Assembly: GCA_016715885.1 (NCBI GenBank)
Contig: JADJXL010000021.1
Location: 124,001-188,000 of the forward strand
DNA from: Polyangiaceae bacterium
Lineage (GTDB): Bacteria > Myxococcota_A > Polyangia > Polyangiales > Polyangiaceae
Direction: 5' to 3'
Length of the DNA stretch: 64,000 nucleotides
This document shows, in pieces, positions 20,801-29,045 of the stretch; position 1 is the stretch's first letter, and every line of letters begins with the position of its first letter. The notes beneath the pieces were generated by a model. It saw nothing but the letters and a program-made list of their open reading frames with translations. It made no database searches and had not been told where the DNA came from. Made by a program: the position numbers and the translations under genes.

Positions 20801-21129
20801 TTGCGATGCTCGCGGATCCCGTTCACGACGTCGCCGATGCGGTTCACCGCGCGCTCGTGCAGATGACGTGTCAGGACTTCGGTCGCGATACGCGTCGATG
20901 GAGTGATTGGTTTTCCGCGAACGCCTCGAGGCATCGCGTGGAGTGGATCATCGATTCGCTGTTGCACGATTCGGCCGAGGTACGACGCATGGCAGCGGAT
21001 GCGCTTGCGCCTGTCATCAATCGAGATCTCGGCTTCGATGCCGATGCTGCGCGTGACGAACGCGCGGCGGCGCACGTGCGGTACTTGTTGTGGTGGGAGC
21101 AGGAGGGGCGAACGCAGTTCGCTCAGTAG
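17875..21129 (+). CDS. MshEN (GspE N-terminal) / GAF-like / HEAT-repeat protein
   Basis: This 1084-residue protein starts at TTG (17875); the next Met (residue 21) would cut the first domain. Residues about 5-145 look like an MshEN/T2SSE N-terminal domain (LSTLSSLLAGRGVPMRAIED, LAEASGLEAAPL), found on type II secretion and type IV pilus ATPases and on c-di-GMP receptors. A Pro/Ala-rich disordered region follows. Residues about 370-540 resemble a GAF-type sensor domain, and a second disordered stretch comes next. Residues about 795-1084 hold HEAT-like helical repeats (IPALIAMLADPVHDVADAV, DSAEVRRMAADAL). No ATPase motif is present, so it is not GspE itself. It may be a scaffold or receptor; the exact role is unknown. 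It ends at a strong hairpin shared with a convergent gene. Confidence 0.75.
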   Translation: MAERAPLSTLSSLLAGRGVPMRAIEDAIARQVVHGSDLATNLLEVGGAGEELLLAVLAEASGLEAAPLGSLPAASHEALRLVSADMASEHNVMPLSLSGAALKVAVAEPFIDATAALGLGSPFTVVQLVAPLARIRQAISKAYRMPLERRFTRLLGKLGEPGAMPGESRFDIQDEPTQVSALPFVEMAASRPATQTPSTLLTGGKPVPVAPAAPKQAPPEQPTRRKESEPPAASLAGGSVDSVGAPTIPPQTIPGDVALAKGNAPAWTTRVPVVQVVEPPADWRPLTSDDMPETVPAQRLAAMAGKAETKASGEEEGAPVSRRTAGSVRRDTARGRAAGGFFRRTVVGEHKAREQVRKAEIEAPVQERRGSVRVRRKGPFTAQMAEEELVTAATTDVVLDILFSFAHQFFEYTVLFVVSGELADGRDASGPGLTATQIKNVRIPLDQPSMLQLARERKAPVTVSPVSHGVDVQIVRDLAREARFETGYRATIAILPVVVKNRVVALLLGDDGNVDVDLSALGDVIIVLGRTVEALERIILRKKLGAAGRSPSVAPPAMPSSERGEGLRPVGLAALARALDTSTGVDSESAVESQAASLPPTKSAPTATLISAAATRSQESPSPPVRRDPPDVLPRSARQAARSSGTNHSDATSSSGEPAPDGDVPDPAAPSERSGPGSRRRRFLNGPLSRPRIAPVAHFDAGADVSDEPPQQTVQGLPRSQRRGFTPTFGGRSRTVVAPRPLPANLGSAGKPAAPSATPSTLAGPPLPPTVQARRLGGLEKQTFADTSNLAAQQAERETVALLQRFVESNGADDDAGQAIVHMGERALPAIMVRFPGPLAPGIDRDSTDLPAASSCGPLFALVVAIGADAVLQVAQRATSILSEDRFWAAHVLGEIACIESAEVVGTLLFDDDASVRRVARRSATNLMASVPDAASVLAPMLEQAARSPADRSGRRVIALETLGELAIPSTIPALIAMLADPVHDVADAVHRALVQMTCQDFGRDTRRWSDWFSANASRHRVEWIIDSLLHDSAEVRRMAADALAPVINRDLGFDADAARDERAAAHVRYLLWWEQEGRTQFAQ

Positions 21130-21134
21130 AAATT

Positions 21135-21162
21135 CCCCCTCTCCAACGTGTTGGAGAGGGGG
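21135..21162. terminator. Strong hairpin between convergent genes
   Basis: CCCCCTCTCCAA / TTGGAGAGGGGG forms a perfect 12-bp stem with CGTG loop, in the 46-bp gap between two converging stop codons. It could terminate both genes. Confidence 0.7.
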
Positions 21163-21175
21163 CTGGGGGGGGAGG

Positions 21176-23155
21176 CTACTTCTTGTCGCCCGCTTCTTTC
21201 ATGACCATGTCGATCATCTTCTTGAACTTCGGGAACGGCTGCGCGCCGCTGATGAAGTAGCCCGTCGTCGAGCCGGCTGCGGAGATCAAGAAGCCCGGCG
21301 TGCCGCTGATGCCTGCCTTGTCGGCAACGGCGCTCTCGGCCTCGATGAACTTCTTGTGCTCTTCGGTGTCGAGCGCCTTCTTGAACTTGTCGAGGTTCAG
21401 GCCGAGCTCTTCGGCGGCCTTTTCCATGTTCGGGCGGCTGAACGCGTCGGGCGTGCCAGCGGCCTTGAAGAGCGCGGCGTGCATCTTCCAGAAGCCATCG
21501 TTGCCCTTTTGCTTCTTGGCTTCTTCAGCCGCGAGCGCTGCGGGCATTGCGTTCTTGTGGAAGGGGAGGGGTTTGTGGCGCCAAACGATCTTGATCTTGT
21601 CGCCGAACGCCTTCTCGACCTGAGCAACCGTGTCCTCTGCGCGCTTGCAGTACGGGCACTCGAAGTCGCTGAAGATCTGCATCATGACCTTGGCCTTATC
21701 GTTGCCCTTCCAAGCTGCCTCGCTCGGGGGAAGGTCCACGGTCTTCTTCTCGGGCGGCGGCGGGGTCTTGCCGTCCTTGATGATGGTGTCGTAGAGGTCC
21801 TTCGGCGCAACGCCCTTGCCGAGCAGTTCCTGGGCCTTCTTGATTTCCTCGTCGATGACGGCCTTGAACTTCTCGATCGGTTGGGCGCCGACGAGACGGC
21901 GGCCGTTGATGAAGAAGTGCGGTGTGCCGCTCGCTTGGAGATCATCGGCCAGATCCTGGTCGGCCGTGATTTGCGCGGAGTACTTCTTGTTGACGATGGC
22001 GTCCTTGGCCTTGTCGACATCGAGGCCGAGCTCCTTGGCGTAACCGAGGAGGTCGTCATCGGAGAGCTTCTGGTTGTTCTTCCAGAGCAGGTCGTACGCA
22101 TCCCAGAAGCCCTTTTCACCCTTCTGCGCGCGCGCTTCGAGGGTCAGCTCCGAGGCAGGCTCGGCGCGGGGATGCATCGGCAGCGGGTTGTGCTTCCAGA
22201 CAAACCGCACCTTGTCGCCGTAGGTCTTGACGATCTCGTCGATCGTGGGAACGACGCGGACGCAGAAGGGGCATTGGAAGTCGGACCATTCGACGATGGT
22301 CACGAGCGCCGTTTCGGGGCCTTTGGCCGGAGAGTTGCCAACGGGGACCTTCCAAACCGTCTTGTCCTCGGCGGGCTCTTGCTTTGCGGGCGTCGGAGGC
22401 GCCTTCGCCTTGTTCTCTTGCGAGAGCTTGGCGTAGACCTTTTCGGGCTTCGTGCCGCTCGCGATCGCCTTCTGGGCCGCAGCGAGCTGCTCGTCGATGA
22501 CGGCCTTGAACTTGTCGATCGGCTGCGCGCCCGACAAGAGAATGCCGTTGATGAGCGACGCCGGGGTGCCGGAGACGCCTGCTGCTTTGCCGGCTGCAAG
22601 GTCTGCGTCGACCTTCGCGGCATACTCTTGCTTGTCGAACGAGGCCTTGAACTTGGCTTTGTCGACGCCTGCCTGAACGGCCCACGTCTCGAAGTTTTCA
22701 GGCGTGAGGGCGCGCTGATTCTGGAACGCAAGCTCGTGGAATTTCCAAAATGCTTCGGATCCCTTGAGGCGGAAAACCGTCTCGGCAGCAACGGATGCCG
22801 GTCGGGCGTTCTTGTGGAACGGAAGTGGATTGGACTTCCAAACGATACGCAGCTTCTGCGGGCCGTACTGCTGCTTGAGTTGTGTCAACGTGGCTTCGAC
22901 CTTCGTGCAGAAGGGGCATTCGAAGTCGCTGAAGAGCACGAGTGTGACGGGTGCCGTACGTGAGCCCCACGTGGGATCTTTGGACGATACCGGTACGGCG
23001 GCATCCGAGTCGTCCCATGCGCCAGCGGGGGAGGATCCCTCTGCAGCGATTTCCGAGCCGCCGCGAGCTCCAGCTCCGCGGTCGACACCCCACATCAGCG
23101 CCATTCCTGCCATGAAGCACAGGAGGAAGCCGACGATGGCAGTTCCCTTGTTCAT
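21176..23155 (-). CDS. Membrane-anchored protein with three DsbA-like thioredoxin domains
   Basis: The ATG at 23153-23155 follows AAAGGA and gives 659 residues; the frame is open upstream but that part is not protein-like. An N-terminal anchor (TAIVGFLLCFMAGMALMWGV) is followed by three tandem copies of a DsbA/DsbG-type thioredoxin domain of about 200 residues. Active sites are ECPFC (about residue 80), QCPFC (about 295) and ECPYC (about 499). Each copy has its cis-proline loop (SGTPASLING, SGTPHFFING, SGTPGFLIS) and a helical insertion with a conserved NPLPFH/KPLPFH segment. It should act outside the inner membrane as a dithiol oxidase or isomerase. Three catalytic units in one chain is unusual and suggests work on Cys-rich clients such as the MopE proteins (inference). 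Confidence 0.9.
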   Translation of the reverse strand: MNKGTAIVGFLLCFMAGMALMWGVDRGAGARGGSEIAAEGSSPAGAWDDSDAAVPVSSKDPTWGSRTAPVTLVLFSDFECPFCTKVEATLTQLKQQYGPQKLRIVWKSNPLPFHKNARPASVAAETVFRLKGSEAFWKFHELAFQNQRALTPENFETWAVQAGVDKAKFKASFDKQEYAAKVDADLAAGKAAGVSGTPASLINGILLSGAQPIDKFKAVIDEQLAAAQKAIASGTKPEKVYAKLSQENKAKAPPTPAKQEPAEDKTVWKVPVGNSPAKGPETALVTIVEWSDFQCPFCVRVVPTIDEIVKTYGDKVRFVWKHNPLPMHPRAEPASELTLEARAQKGEKGFWDAYDLLWKNNQKLSDDDLLGYAKELGLDVDKAKDAIVNKKYSAQITADQDLADDLQASGTPHFFINGRRLVGAQPIEKFKAVIDEEIKKAQELLGKGVAPKDLYDTIIKDGKTPPPPEKKTVDLPPSEAAWKGNDKAKVMMQIFSDFECPYCKRAEDTVAQVEKAFGDKIKIVWRHKPLPFHKNAMPAALAAEEAKKQKGNDGFWKMHAALFKAAGTPDAFSRPNMEKAAEELGLNLDKFKKALDTEEHKKFIEAESAVADKAGISGTPGFLISAAGSTTGYFISGAQPFPKFKKMIDMVMKEAGDKK

Positions 23156-23576
23156 GATTCCTTTTCTCTCTTTCCCATGTGTGATGCTTGCCGTGCCGTG
23201 GGATTTTCCCTTGGAACTGCAAGCAAACCCGGTCCCGACACGTTTGTCGGAACGAAACTCTTCGCTTCCGGCGCTGATCTTTCGATAAGCGCCTCTTCTC
23301 GACGCACGGTCGAAATCGCTCCCGCCGGCCTTCAATGGCGCGTCGAGGTTCGATCTCGGACAGCTCGTCGCGTCGCCTGCACGGCTTTCGCGGTGCGGGC
23401 GGGACTTCGAGGTAGCGACTCGAAGCTTGTCGAATGCACCCACCGGAGTTGCCAAAGTGCGGGACTGTCATCGCGTGGATCGCGAGCAATCGAGAGCACG
23501 TTTGGCGAGTGCGGCGGGCGCCGCGCGGAAATCCGAAGCGCCCACTGACGAAACGTCAGCAGGACGCTCGGAACGA
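23156..23576. other. 421-bp gap without a visible gene
   Basis: This lies between the triple-DsbA gene and the next minus-strand gene. I see no coding pattern, RNA gene or repeat. It should hold the promoter of the triple-DsbA gene, but no clear -35/-10 pair can be named. Confidence 0.5.
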
Positions 23577-24101
23577 TCACGCGCGTGGGGGGTGATAAAC
23601 TTCGCGCTCGAAGCCGGCGCGCGGCGAGCCTACATCGATGAACATTGGTGGGAGCTCAAAGTAGATCCCCGGACGAACCACGATGGGCCCGGAAAGCGTC
23701 GCGGGCTCCACGTTGACCCAGGACAAACCGTCGACGCCGTGGTTGCTCTTGGGCGCACTTGCGAACGGTCCGTGATGGATCCCATCACAAGAGACGACGG
23801 CATCGATGCGCGCGTCCGACATTGGGTGGATTCGGTTTGGCGCGACGACCGTGGCGGCTCGAGCGTCGCACATGGCGGCGACTTGGGGATCGAACTCGTC
23901 GGATGCAGCGGCGCTCGAGGGGCAAGCGTCTGGGGAGTCGGCATCGGACGGCGGAGGTGTTTGTGCTGCGGGGCTCCAACCAGAGACCGCGTCTCCGTCG
24001 CAGATGGGGATGATCGCGGCAAACACGCGCAGAGGGGCAAGCCACGTGGCGGCGAAAAACGCCAGCATGGCGAGCAACCGCAAAAGCGCGATCCGCAACA
24101 T
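23577..24101 (-). CDS. Small secreted or membrane-anchored protein, unknown
   Basis: This 174-residue ORF begins MLRIALLRLLAMLAFFAATW, a hydrophobic leader or signal peptide ending near VFAA. A Pro/Ser/Asp-rich segment with a few cysteines follows, and then PIVVRPGIYFELPPMFIDVG near the end. I recognise no family. The open frame continues upstream into the repeat array at 24211-24536, but that part encodes repeated K-W-H-L-F type junk, so the ATG at 24099-24101 is the sensible start. Codon bias supports coding from there to the stop at 23577. Function is unknown. Confidence 0.55.
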   Translation of the reverse strand: MLRIALLRLLAMLAFFAATWLAPLRVFAAIIPICDGDAVSGWSPAAQTPPPSDADSPDACPSSAAASDEFDPQVAAMCDARAATVVAPNRIHPMSDARIDAVVSCDGIHHGPFASAPKSNHGVDGLSWVNVEPATLSGPIVVRPGIYFELPPMFIDVGSPRAGFEREVYHPPRA

Positions 24102-24210
24102 CGGCCTGATCCATACCGGAGTTGAGGCTGGTCGGCAATTGTGATTCGAGGCACGTGGAAAAATTGCGTTCGTGGATTCCGTTTTGGACGTGCGGGGGAA
24201 GAGGGGCAGG

Positions 24211-24536
24211 GAAAGGTGCCAGGCACTTTTGGAAAAGGTGGGGAAAAAGGTGCCAGGCACTTTTGGAAAAGGTGCCAGGCACTTTTCGAGGTGTAAGCGC
24301 GCGCTCTTCCGGGAAAAGGTGCCCGCCCTTCTAAAAGGTGCCAGGCACTTTTTGAGGTGTAAGCGCACGCTCTTCCGGGAAAAGGTGCCAGGCACTTTTC
24401 GAGGTGTAAGCGCGCTCTTCCGGGAAAAGGTGCCAGCCACTTTTCGAGGTGTAAGCGCGCGCTCTTCCGGGAAAAGGTGCCAGGCACTTTTCGAGGTGTA
24501 AGCACGCGCCCTTCTAAAAGGTGCCAGCCACTTTCG
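24211..24536. repeat. Palindromic repeat array A (GGTGCCAGGCACTTTT type)
   Basis: About nine copies of GGTGCC-A-G/C-GCAC-TTTT, eight good and one degenerate, are spaced 20-55 bp apart. Each is a near-perfect palindrome (AAAGGTGCC paired with GGCACTTTT). From about 24269 on, the copies alternate with a second conserved segment, CGAGGTGTAAGCGCG plus CTCTTCCGGG, giving a period of about 46-55 bp. Spacers are themselves repeated, so this is not a CRISPR. It lies between a minus-strand gene and the double kinase gene. Confidence 0.9.
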
Positions 24537-24623
24537 GAGCTGGTCCGTTGCGCAACGCAACCCACACAACTACATGCTCCCAAATATTTGGCCCACCTTG
24601 TCCTACATGTGTACCTTTATCCC

Positions 24624-27473
24624 ATGGCCACCGCCCCCCTCGACTCCAACCGCATCTCACGTGCAGCCGCATCCCAAACCGACGCTGCCGGCAAAGCCTC
24701 GCGAAACGCCACCTCCCACGATGACGCCACCCCCGGTGTGCTCGGCGACGAGCTCCCGCGCCCGCTTGGCCGCTACCTCCTGCTCCGCAGGCTCGCGCGC
24801 GGCGGCATGGGCGAGGTTTTCCTCGCCTCGACCATGGGCATCGAGGGCGCCGAACGACCCGTCGTCGTCAAAGTCATTCGTCGTGATCACTCGGCCGATC
24901 CCAGCTTCATCGCTCGTTTCCTCGATGAAGCACGCGTCCAGGCCCAGCTCCAGCATTCCGGCGTCGCACAGGTCATCGAGGCGTCGCTCGACGATGCGAG
25001 CGGTCAACCTTACGCCGTCGTCGAACACATCGAAGGCAAGAGCCTCGGCGACGTGCGTAGTCGAGCTTTGGCGCTGGGATATCGTGTCGGTTGGGCCGAA
25101 GCCGTTGCTGTTGCAACGATGATCGCCGAGGCTCTCGCGCACGTGCACGAACGCAAGGATCCCTCGGGGCGAGGCCTGGCGATCGTTCACCGCGATCTGT
25201 CGCCGCAGAACGTCATGGTCAGCTATGCGGGCGATGTGAAGATCATCGATTTCGGCACCGCCCGGGGCCTCAATCGACGATGCCGCACGGTGAGCGGGGT
25301 TGTTTTTGCCAAACCCGGATATGTCGCTCCCGAAGTAGCCAATGGCGACACCGGTGATGCTCGAGTCGACCTCTATGCGCTCGGCGTAATGCTTTGGGAG
25401 CTCTGCGCAGGCCGGCGTTTCTTGCAGGGCGATGCTGCCGTACACATGTCGGCCGTAGCGAAAAACGCGATGAATTTGCCGCCACTCGCCGCGGATATCG
25501 GCGCCCCCATCGAGATCGACCTCATCCTCGCCAAACTCACCGCTTTCGACGTCGACGAGCGTTACGCCGCAGCACGTCTTGCAGCCCGAGATCTCGCCAA
25601 ACTCCTTGCGGCTGCACCGCCTTTGCCCGGCGGTGAACGAGGCGTTCGAGCTCGCACGGCGAACGTCATGGCGAACCTTTTTCCTGCCGAACCCGGCAAG
25701 TCTCGCCGCGAATTTGCCCGTCTCGTATCAGCCGCGCGCGCAGCCATGCCGGCCCCGTCCACCAAGGAAGAACCCGCGGCCCTTTCGGACGCACCCACGC
25801 CCGGTCACGGAGTTTTACCAGGTACGCGCCTGCGTCTCGTTCGCGAGATCGGTGGAGGCGCGAGCAGCGTCGTGCACGAAGCCGAACACGTGGACCTCGG
25901 TCGTCGCGTTGCTGTCAAGATCCTCGCGCCCGAACACGGTTCATCCCCTGAATACGCTGCGCGATTTCGTCGAGAAGCCCGCGCCATGTCGCGCCTTGCG
26001 CACGATGGGCTCGTGCAGCTTCACGACTTTGGTCGCGCCGCAGACGGCCGACTGTTCTGCGTCATGGAGCTGCTCGAAGGCGAAACCGTGGAAGCGATGC
26101 TCACGCGAGATCGCGATGTCGATTGGCAGTTTGCTGCCCGCATTGGTCTGCGCGTCCTCGGCACGCTCGAAGCGGCGCACTCGGCGGGTGTCGTGCATCG
26201 AGACGTCAAGCCGGCAAACATCTTCTTGACCAAGGATGGTCACGTCAAAGTGCTCGATTTCGGGCTCGCGCACACGCCCGAGGACATCGGTGAAGCCGTG
26301 CTTGGCGCGCCCAATGGAGACAATGCGGTTGCTGCTGGTTTCACGCTGTTTGGCACACCGGAATACATGGCCCCCGAGCAAGCTGCTGGCGGTCGAGTCG
26401 ATGGACGCGCGGACCTGTACGCTTTGGGATGCGTTCTTTACGAGATGATCACGGGACAGCTCCCGTACCTTGGCGCAAGTGCCGCGGCGATTGTCGATGC
26501 AAAGATGAAGGGAAGTCCCGAGCGACCGCGAGATCGCGTGCCGAACAAGCGGTTGCCCGATGCGGTGGACGAACTGCTCATGAAGGCGCTATCGCGGCAT
26601 CCTGGGCTGCGCTTCCAGAACGCGAACGAAATGCGCCAGGCATTGCTCAGCGTGCTCGCTGCGCCCGCGCGAGCCCGTAATCGTCGTAGGGCCATTGGCT
26701 TTTCGGCACTCGCGACGGTCATGGCCTTTGCTGCCGTGCTGTTCGTTGGCAAGTCACACGAAATTGGACGGCTCATCCCGCAGTCGCTTTCCCTCTCGCC
26801 GGTTGCCGAACAACCTGCGCTCGTGGCGCCAGCCTCGCCGGAACAGCCCTCTGTCGAAGATCCCGCGGCAGCGCCTGTCCTTGCGCTCGAGCTCGAAGAG
26901 GAGCCGATTGCGATTGACGATACGCCCTCCGACGAACCGGCGCCGACAGTAGAAGAGCCCGGCAAAGACGAAGTGGCTGCCGCCGCGCGGCCGCGAAAAC
27001 GACCGTCCCGATCACCAGGATCGTCACGCTCACGTGCGGCATCGCCATCGTATGAGCCTGAGATCGAGGACCAACCCGAGCTCGTAGCGGAATCGGAATC
27101 CGAATCCGACTTCGACATCGTCGTGGAAGAGCTCGACGAGGACGTGTCGCAATTGCCGCGAACGGTGGTCGTGATCGAGCCCGTGCCGGGAGCGAACGAC
27201 GACACGATCGTCGCTGGCGGAGAAGACGCAGCGTCATCCGAGCCTGCAACGCAACCTGCGCAGGTCGTGGCCGAGGCGCCGGAGCCCTCCGCGGACAAAC
27301 CCGAACCGGCACCCGTGGCGAAGGCCGAACCAAAACCGAAGCCCAAGACCGTTCGAGCTGGAGGCAAGGACAAGGCCGAACAGGCTCGACTTCGTCGCAA
27401 GCGCAAGACGCGAATGGCATCCAAAGCGACCGAAGGCAGCACTGCGTCCAAGCCGGCCGGCAGATCCAAGTAG
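24624..27473 (+). CDS. Transmembrane Ser/Thr kinase with two tandem kinase domains
   Basis: This 949-residue protein starts at ATG 24624; the upstream open frame runs into the repeat array and is not protein-like. Kinase domain 1 (about residues 45-320) has LARGGMGEVFLA, VVVKVIRR, HRDLSPQN and IDFGTARG. The catalytic-loop Lys is Ser, as in many myxobacterial kinases. Kinase domain 2 (about 390-690) has IGGGASSVVHEA, VAVKILAP, HRDVKPANI, LDFGLAH and APEQAA, so it looks fully active. A transmembrane helix (about 695-715) is followed by an acidic, Pro-rich C-terminal region of about 230 residues ending in a Lys/Arg-rich tail, probably outside the membrane. Two catalytic domains in one chain suggests cross-regulation (inference). 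Confidence 0.92.
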   Translation: MATAPLDSNRISRAAASQTDAAGKASRNATSHDDATPGVLGDELPRPLGRYLLLRRLARGGMGEVFLASTMGIEGAERPVVVKVIRRDHSADPSFIARFLDEARVQAQLQHSGVAQVIEASLDDASGQPYAVVEHIEGKSLGDVRSRALALGYRVGWAEAVAVATMIAEALAHVHERKDPSGRGLAIVHRDLSPQNVMVSYAGDVKIIDFGTARGLNRRCRTVSGVVFAKPGYVAPEVANGDTGDARVDLYALGVMLWELCAGRRFLQGDAAVHMSAVAKNAMNLPPLAADIGAPIEIDLILAKLTAFDVDERYAAARLAARDLAKLLAAAPPLPGGERGVRARTANVMANLFPAEPGKSRREFARLVSAARAAMPAPSTKEEPAALSDAPTPGHGVLPGTRLRLVREIGGGASSVVHEAEHVDLGRRVAVKILAPEHGSSPEYAARFRREARAMSRLAHDGLVQLHDFGRAADGRLFCVMELLEGETVEAMLTRDRDVDWQFAARIGLRVLGTLEAAHSAGVVHRDVKPANIFLTKDGHVKVLDFGLAHTPEDIGEAVLGAPNGDNAVAAGFTLFGTPEYMAPEQAAGGRVDGRADLYALGCVLYEMITGQLPYLGASAAAIVDAKMKGSPERPRDRVPNKRLPDAVDELLMKALSRHPGLRFQNANEMRQALLSVLAAPARARNRRRAIGFSALATVMAFAAVLFVGKSHEIGRLIPQSLSLSPVAEQPALVAPASPEQPSVEDPAAAPVLALELEEEPIAIDDTPSDEPAPTVEEPGKDEVAAAARPRKRPSRSPGSSRSRAASPSYEPEIEDQPELVAESESESDFDIVVEELDEDVSQLPRTVVVIEPVPGANDDTIVAGGEDAASSEPATQPAQVVAEAPEPSADKPEPAPVAKAEPKPKPKTVRAGGKDKAEQARLRRKRKTRMASKATEGSTASKPAGRSK

Positions 27474-27515
27474 GAATGCTGCAGGACTCGGCGAGACCGT
27501 GAAAATCATGAGCAG

Positions 27516-27539
27516 AATGCGCACTTGTCGAGGCGCATT
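27516..27539 (+). terminator. Hairpin after double kinase gene
   Basis: AATGCGC / GCGCATT forms a 7-bp stem with a 10-nt loop followed by TTTTG, 43 bp after the kinase stop. Plausible but weak intrinsic terminator. Confidence 0.4.
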
Positions 27540-27584
27540 TTGCTCGCCCGTTCATCTCCACGTTGTATACCGCGCGCACACTCG

Positions 27585-29030
27585 ATGGCCCAAATCGCTC
27601 CGCCGGTAGCTGGTTCGAACGCAGTCACATCGGGCCCTCCGCATCGCGCGATCCTGCGTCTCGCGTTGCCGACGGTCGGCGCAATGCTCACGCAAAGCGT
27701 CGTCAACGAAGTCGACATCGTCTTCTTCGCCCGCCTGCCATGCCCCGAATCGTCGAATGCTCAGGCGGCGCTTCTGCCGTCGCTCATCATTCTTTGGCTC
27801 TTCGGCGGATCGCTCAGCGCCATCAGCGTCGGCACCCAGGCCTTCGTCGGTCGGAGGTTTGCTGAGAAAAACCGAGAAGATGCCGGCGCGGTTTTGTGCA
27901 ACGCGGCGTTCTTCGCCGTCGTTGCCGGCATCGCGTTCTCGATCATCGGTTATCTGCTCACGCCAGCCATTCTGTCGTTGCTCATCAAGAACGAGGGAGC
28001 TCGGGTCGCGGCCGAATCGTACCTGAAGTGGCGTCTTCTCGGCGTCACGTCGATGGTCGCAACGTTTGCGTTCAAAGCGTTTTTCGACGGCATCGGCAAG
28101 ACGCACATCCATCTCGTCTCGGCGGTCGTGATGAACGCCATCAACATCGCCCTGTGTTTCGTGCTGATTTTCGGCAACGAAGCCCTTGGCGTACCAAAGA
28201 TGGGCGTTGCAGGCGCCGGCATCGCCGGGTTCGTCTCGACGTACGTAGGCCTCGCGATCATGATCGGCTACGCGCTCAAGGCCGAATTCCGGAAGGTTTA
28301 TAGACCGTTCGTCCCGAGCAAACTCGAGACGGGGTTGACCTGGTCCATCCTGAAACTCTCCATCCCGAGCAGCATCGCCACGATCGCCGTCATGACTGGC
28401 TTCGCACTGTTCGCAATGATTGCGGGCAAGCTCGACGAAGTTCAGCCCATCGGCGTCGTCTCCGCCATGTGTCCGGGAGGCAAGGCCGAGCCCGTCAACG
28501 GAGCCGCAACCACGGTCATCGTCGGCGTCCTCAAACTCACGTTCACCGCATGCCTCGCGTTCGGCACGTCCACGGCCACTCTCGTTGCTCAATCTCTCGG
28601 CGAAAAGCGAGCGGATCGCGCTGAGTTGTTCGGCTGGACGTCCGTGCGTCTTGGCCTCTTGATATTCGGCGTCGTCGGTTTGTGCGAGATGGTCTTTGCC
28701 GAGCAGATCCTCGCGTTCGTTTCGCACAGCGAGATCGTGCGCGAAACGGCGCTCGGTCCCATGCGTTTGGCAGGTGCATGCACGCCTATGATCGCCGTCG
28801 GCATGATCCTCACGCAGGCGCTCTTTGGTGCAGGAAACACGCGTTACGTGATGATCGTGGAGCTCGTTCTCCACTTCCTGTGCCTCGTGCCGCTCGCGTG
28901 GATCCTCGGCATCACGCTGAAGATGGGGCTGATTGGTATCTGGGTGGCTGGCGCCGTGTATGCCGCTGCGCTTGCTGCGCTCATGGCGCTCGAGTTCAAG
29001 CGAGGAAACTGGAAGAAGATCGCGCTCTAG
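27585..29030 (+). CDS. MATE-family multidrug/toxin efflux transporter
   Basis: The ATG at 27585 gives 481 residues, the usual MATE length, with about twelve hydrophobic segments in two pseudo-repeats. It starts with the typical AILRLALPTVGAMLTQSVVN. The insertion at about residues 265-320 contains hydrophilic KLETGLTWSILKLSIPSS. MATE proteins expel cationic compounds or metabolites in exchange for Na+ or H+; the substrate cannot be deduced. The gene stands alone, transcribed toward a convergent gene only 15 bp away. A TTG at 27525 could lengthen the N-terminus but falls in the preceding hairpin. Confidence 0.9.
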   Translation: MAQIAPPVAGSNAVTSGPPHRAILRLALPTVGAMLTQSVVNEVDIVFFARLPCPESSNAQAALLPSLIILWLFGGSLSAISVGTQAFVGRRFAEKNREDAGAVLCNAAFFAVVAGIAFSIIGYLLTPAILSLLIKNEGARVAAESYLKWRLLGVTSMVATFAFKAFFDGIGKTHIHLVSAVVMNAINIALCFVLIFGNEALGVPKMGVAGAGIAGFVSTYVGLAIMIGYALKAEFRKVYRPFVPSKLETGLTWSILKLSIPSSIATIAVMTGFALFAMIAGKLDEVQPIGVVSAMCPGGKAEPVNGAATTVIVGVLKLTFTACLAFGTSTATLVAQSLGEKRADRAELFGWTSVRLGLLIFGVVGLCEMVFAEQILAFVSHSEIVRETALGPMRLAGACTPMIAVGMILTQALFGAGNTRYVMIVELVLHFLCLVPLAWILGITLKMGLIGIWVAGAVYAAALAALMALEFKRGNWKKIAL

Positions 29031-29045
29031 CTCGCGATTGACCGG

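Noticed and set aside
20903..22963. 686-residue plus-strand ORF opposite the triple DsbA gene
   Set aside because: Leu/Arg-rich antisense shadow; it crosses two real genes and the terminator.
24211..24536. Repeat array A as a CRISPR
   Set aside because: Repeat unit is a short palindrome with spacers that are themselves repeated and of uneven length; no cas genes in the window.
23577..24569. Long minus-strand frame through array A as one 330-residue protein
   Set aside because: The first half is translated repeat DNA (recurring KSAWHL/PGTF); only the part from the ATG at 24101 looks coding.
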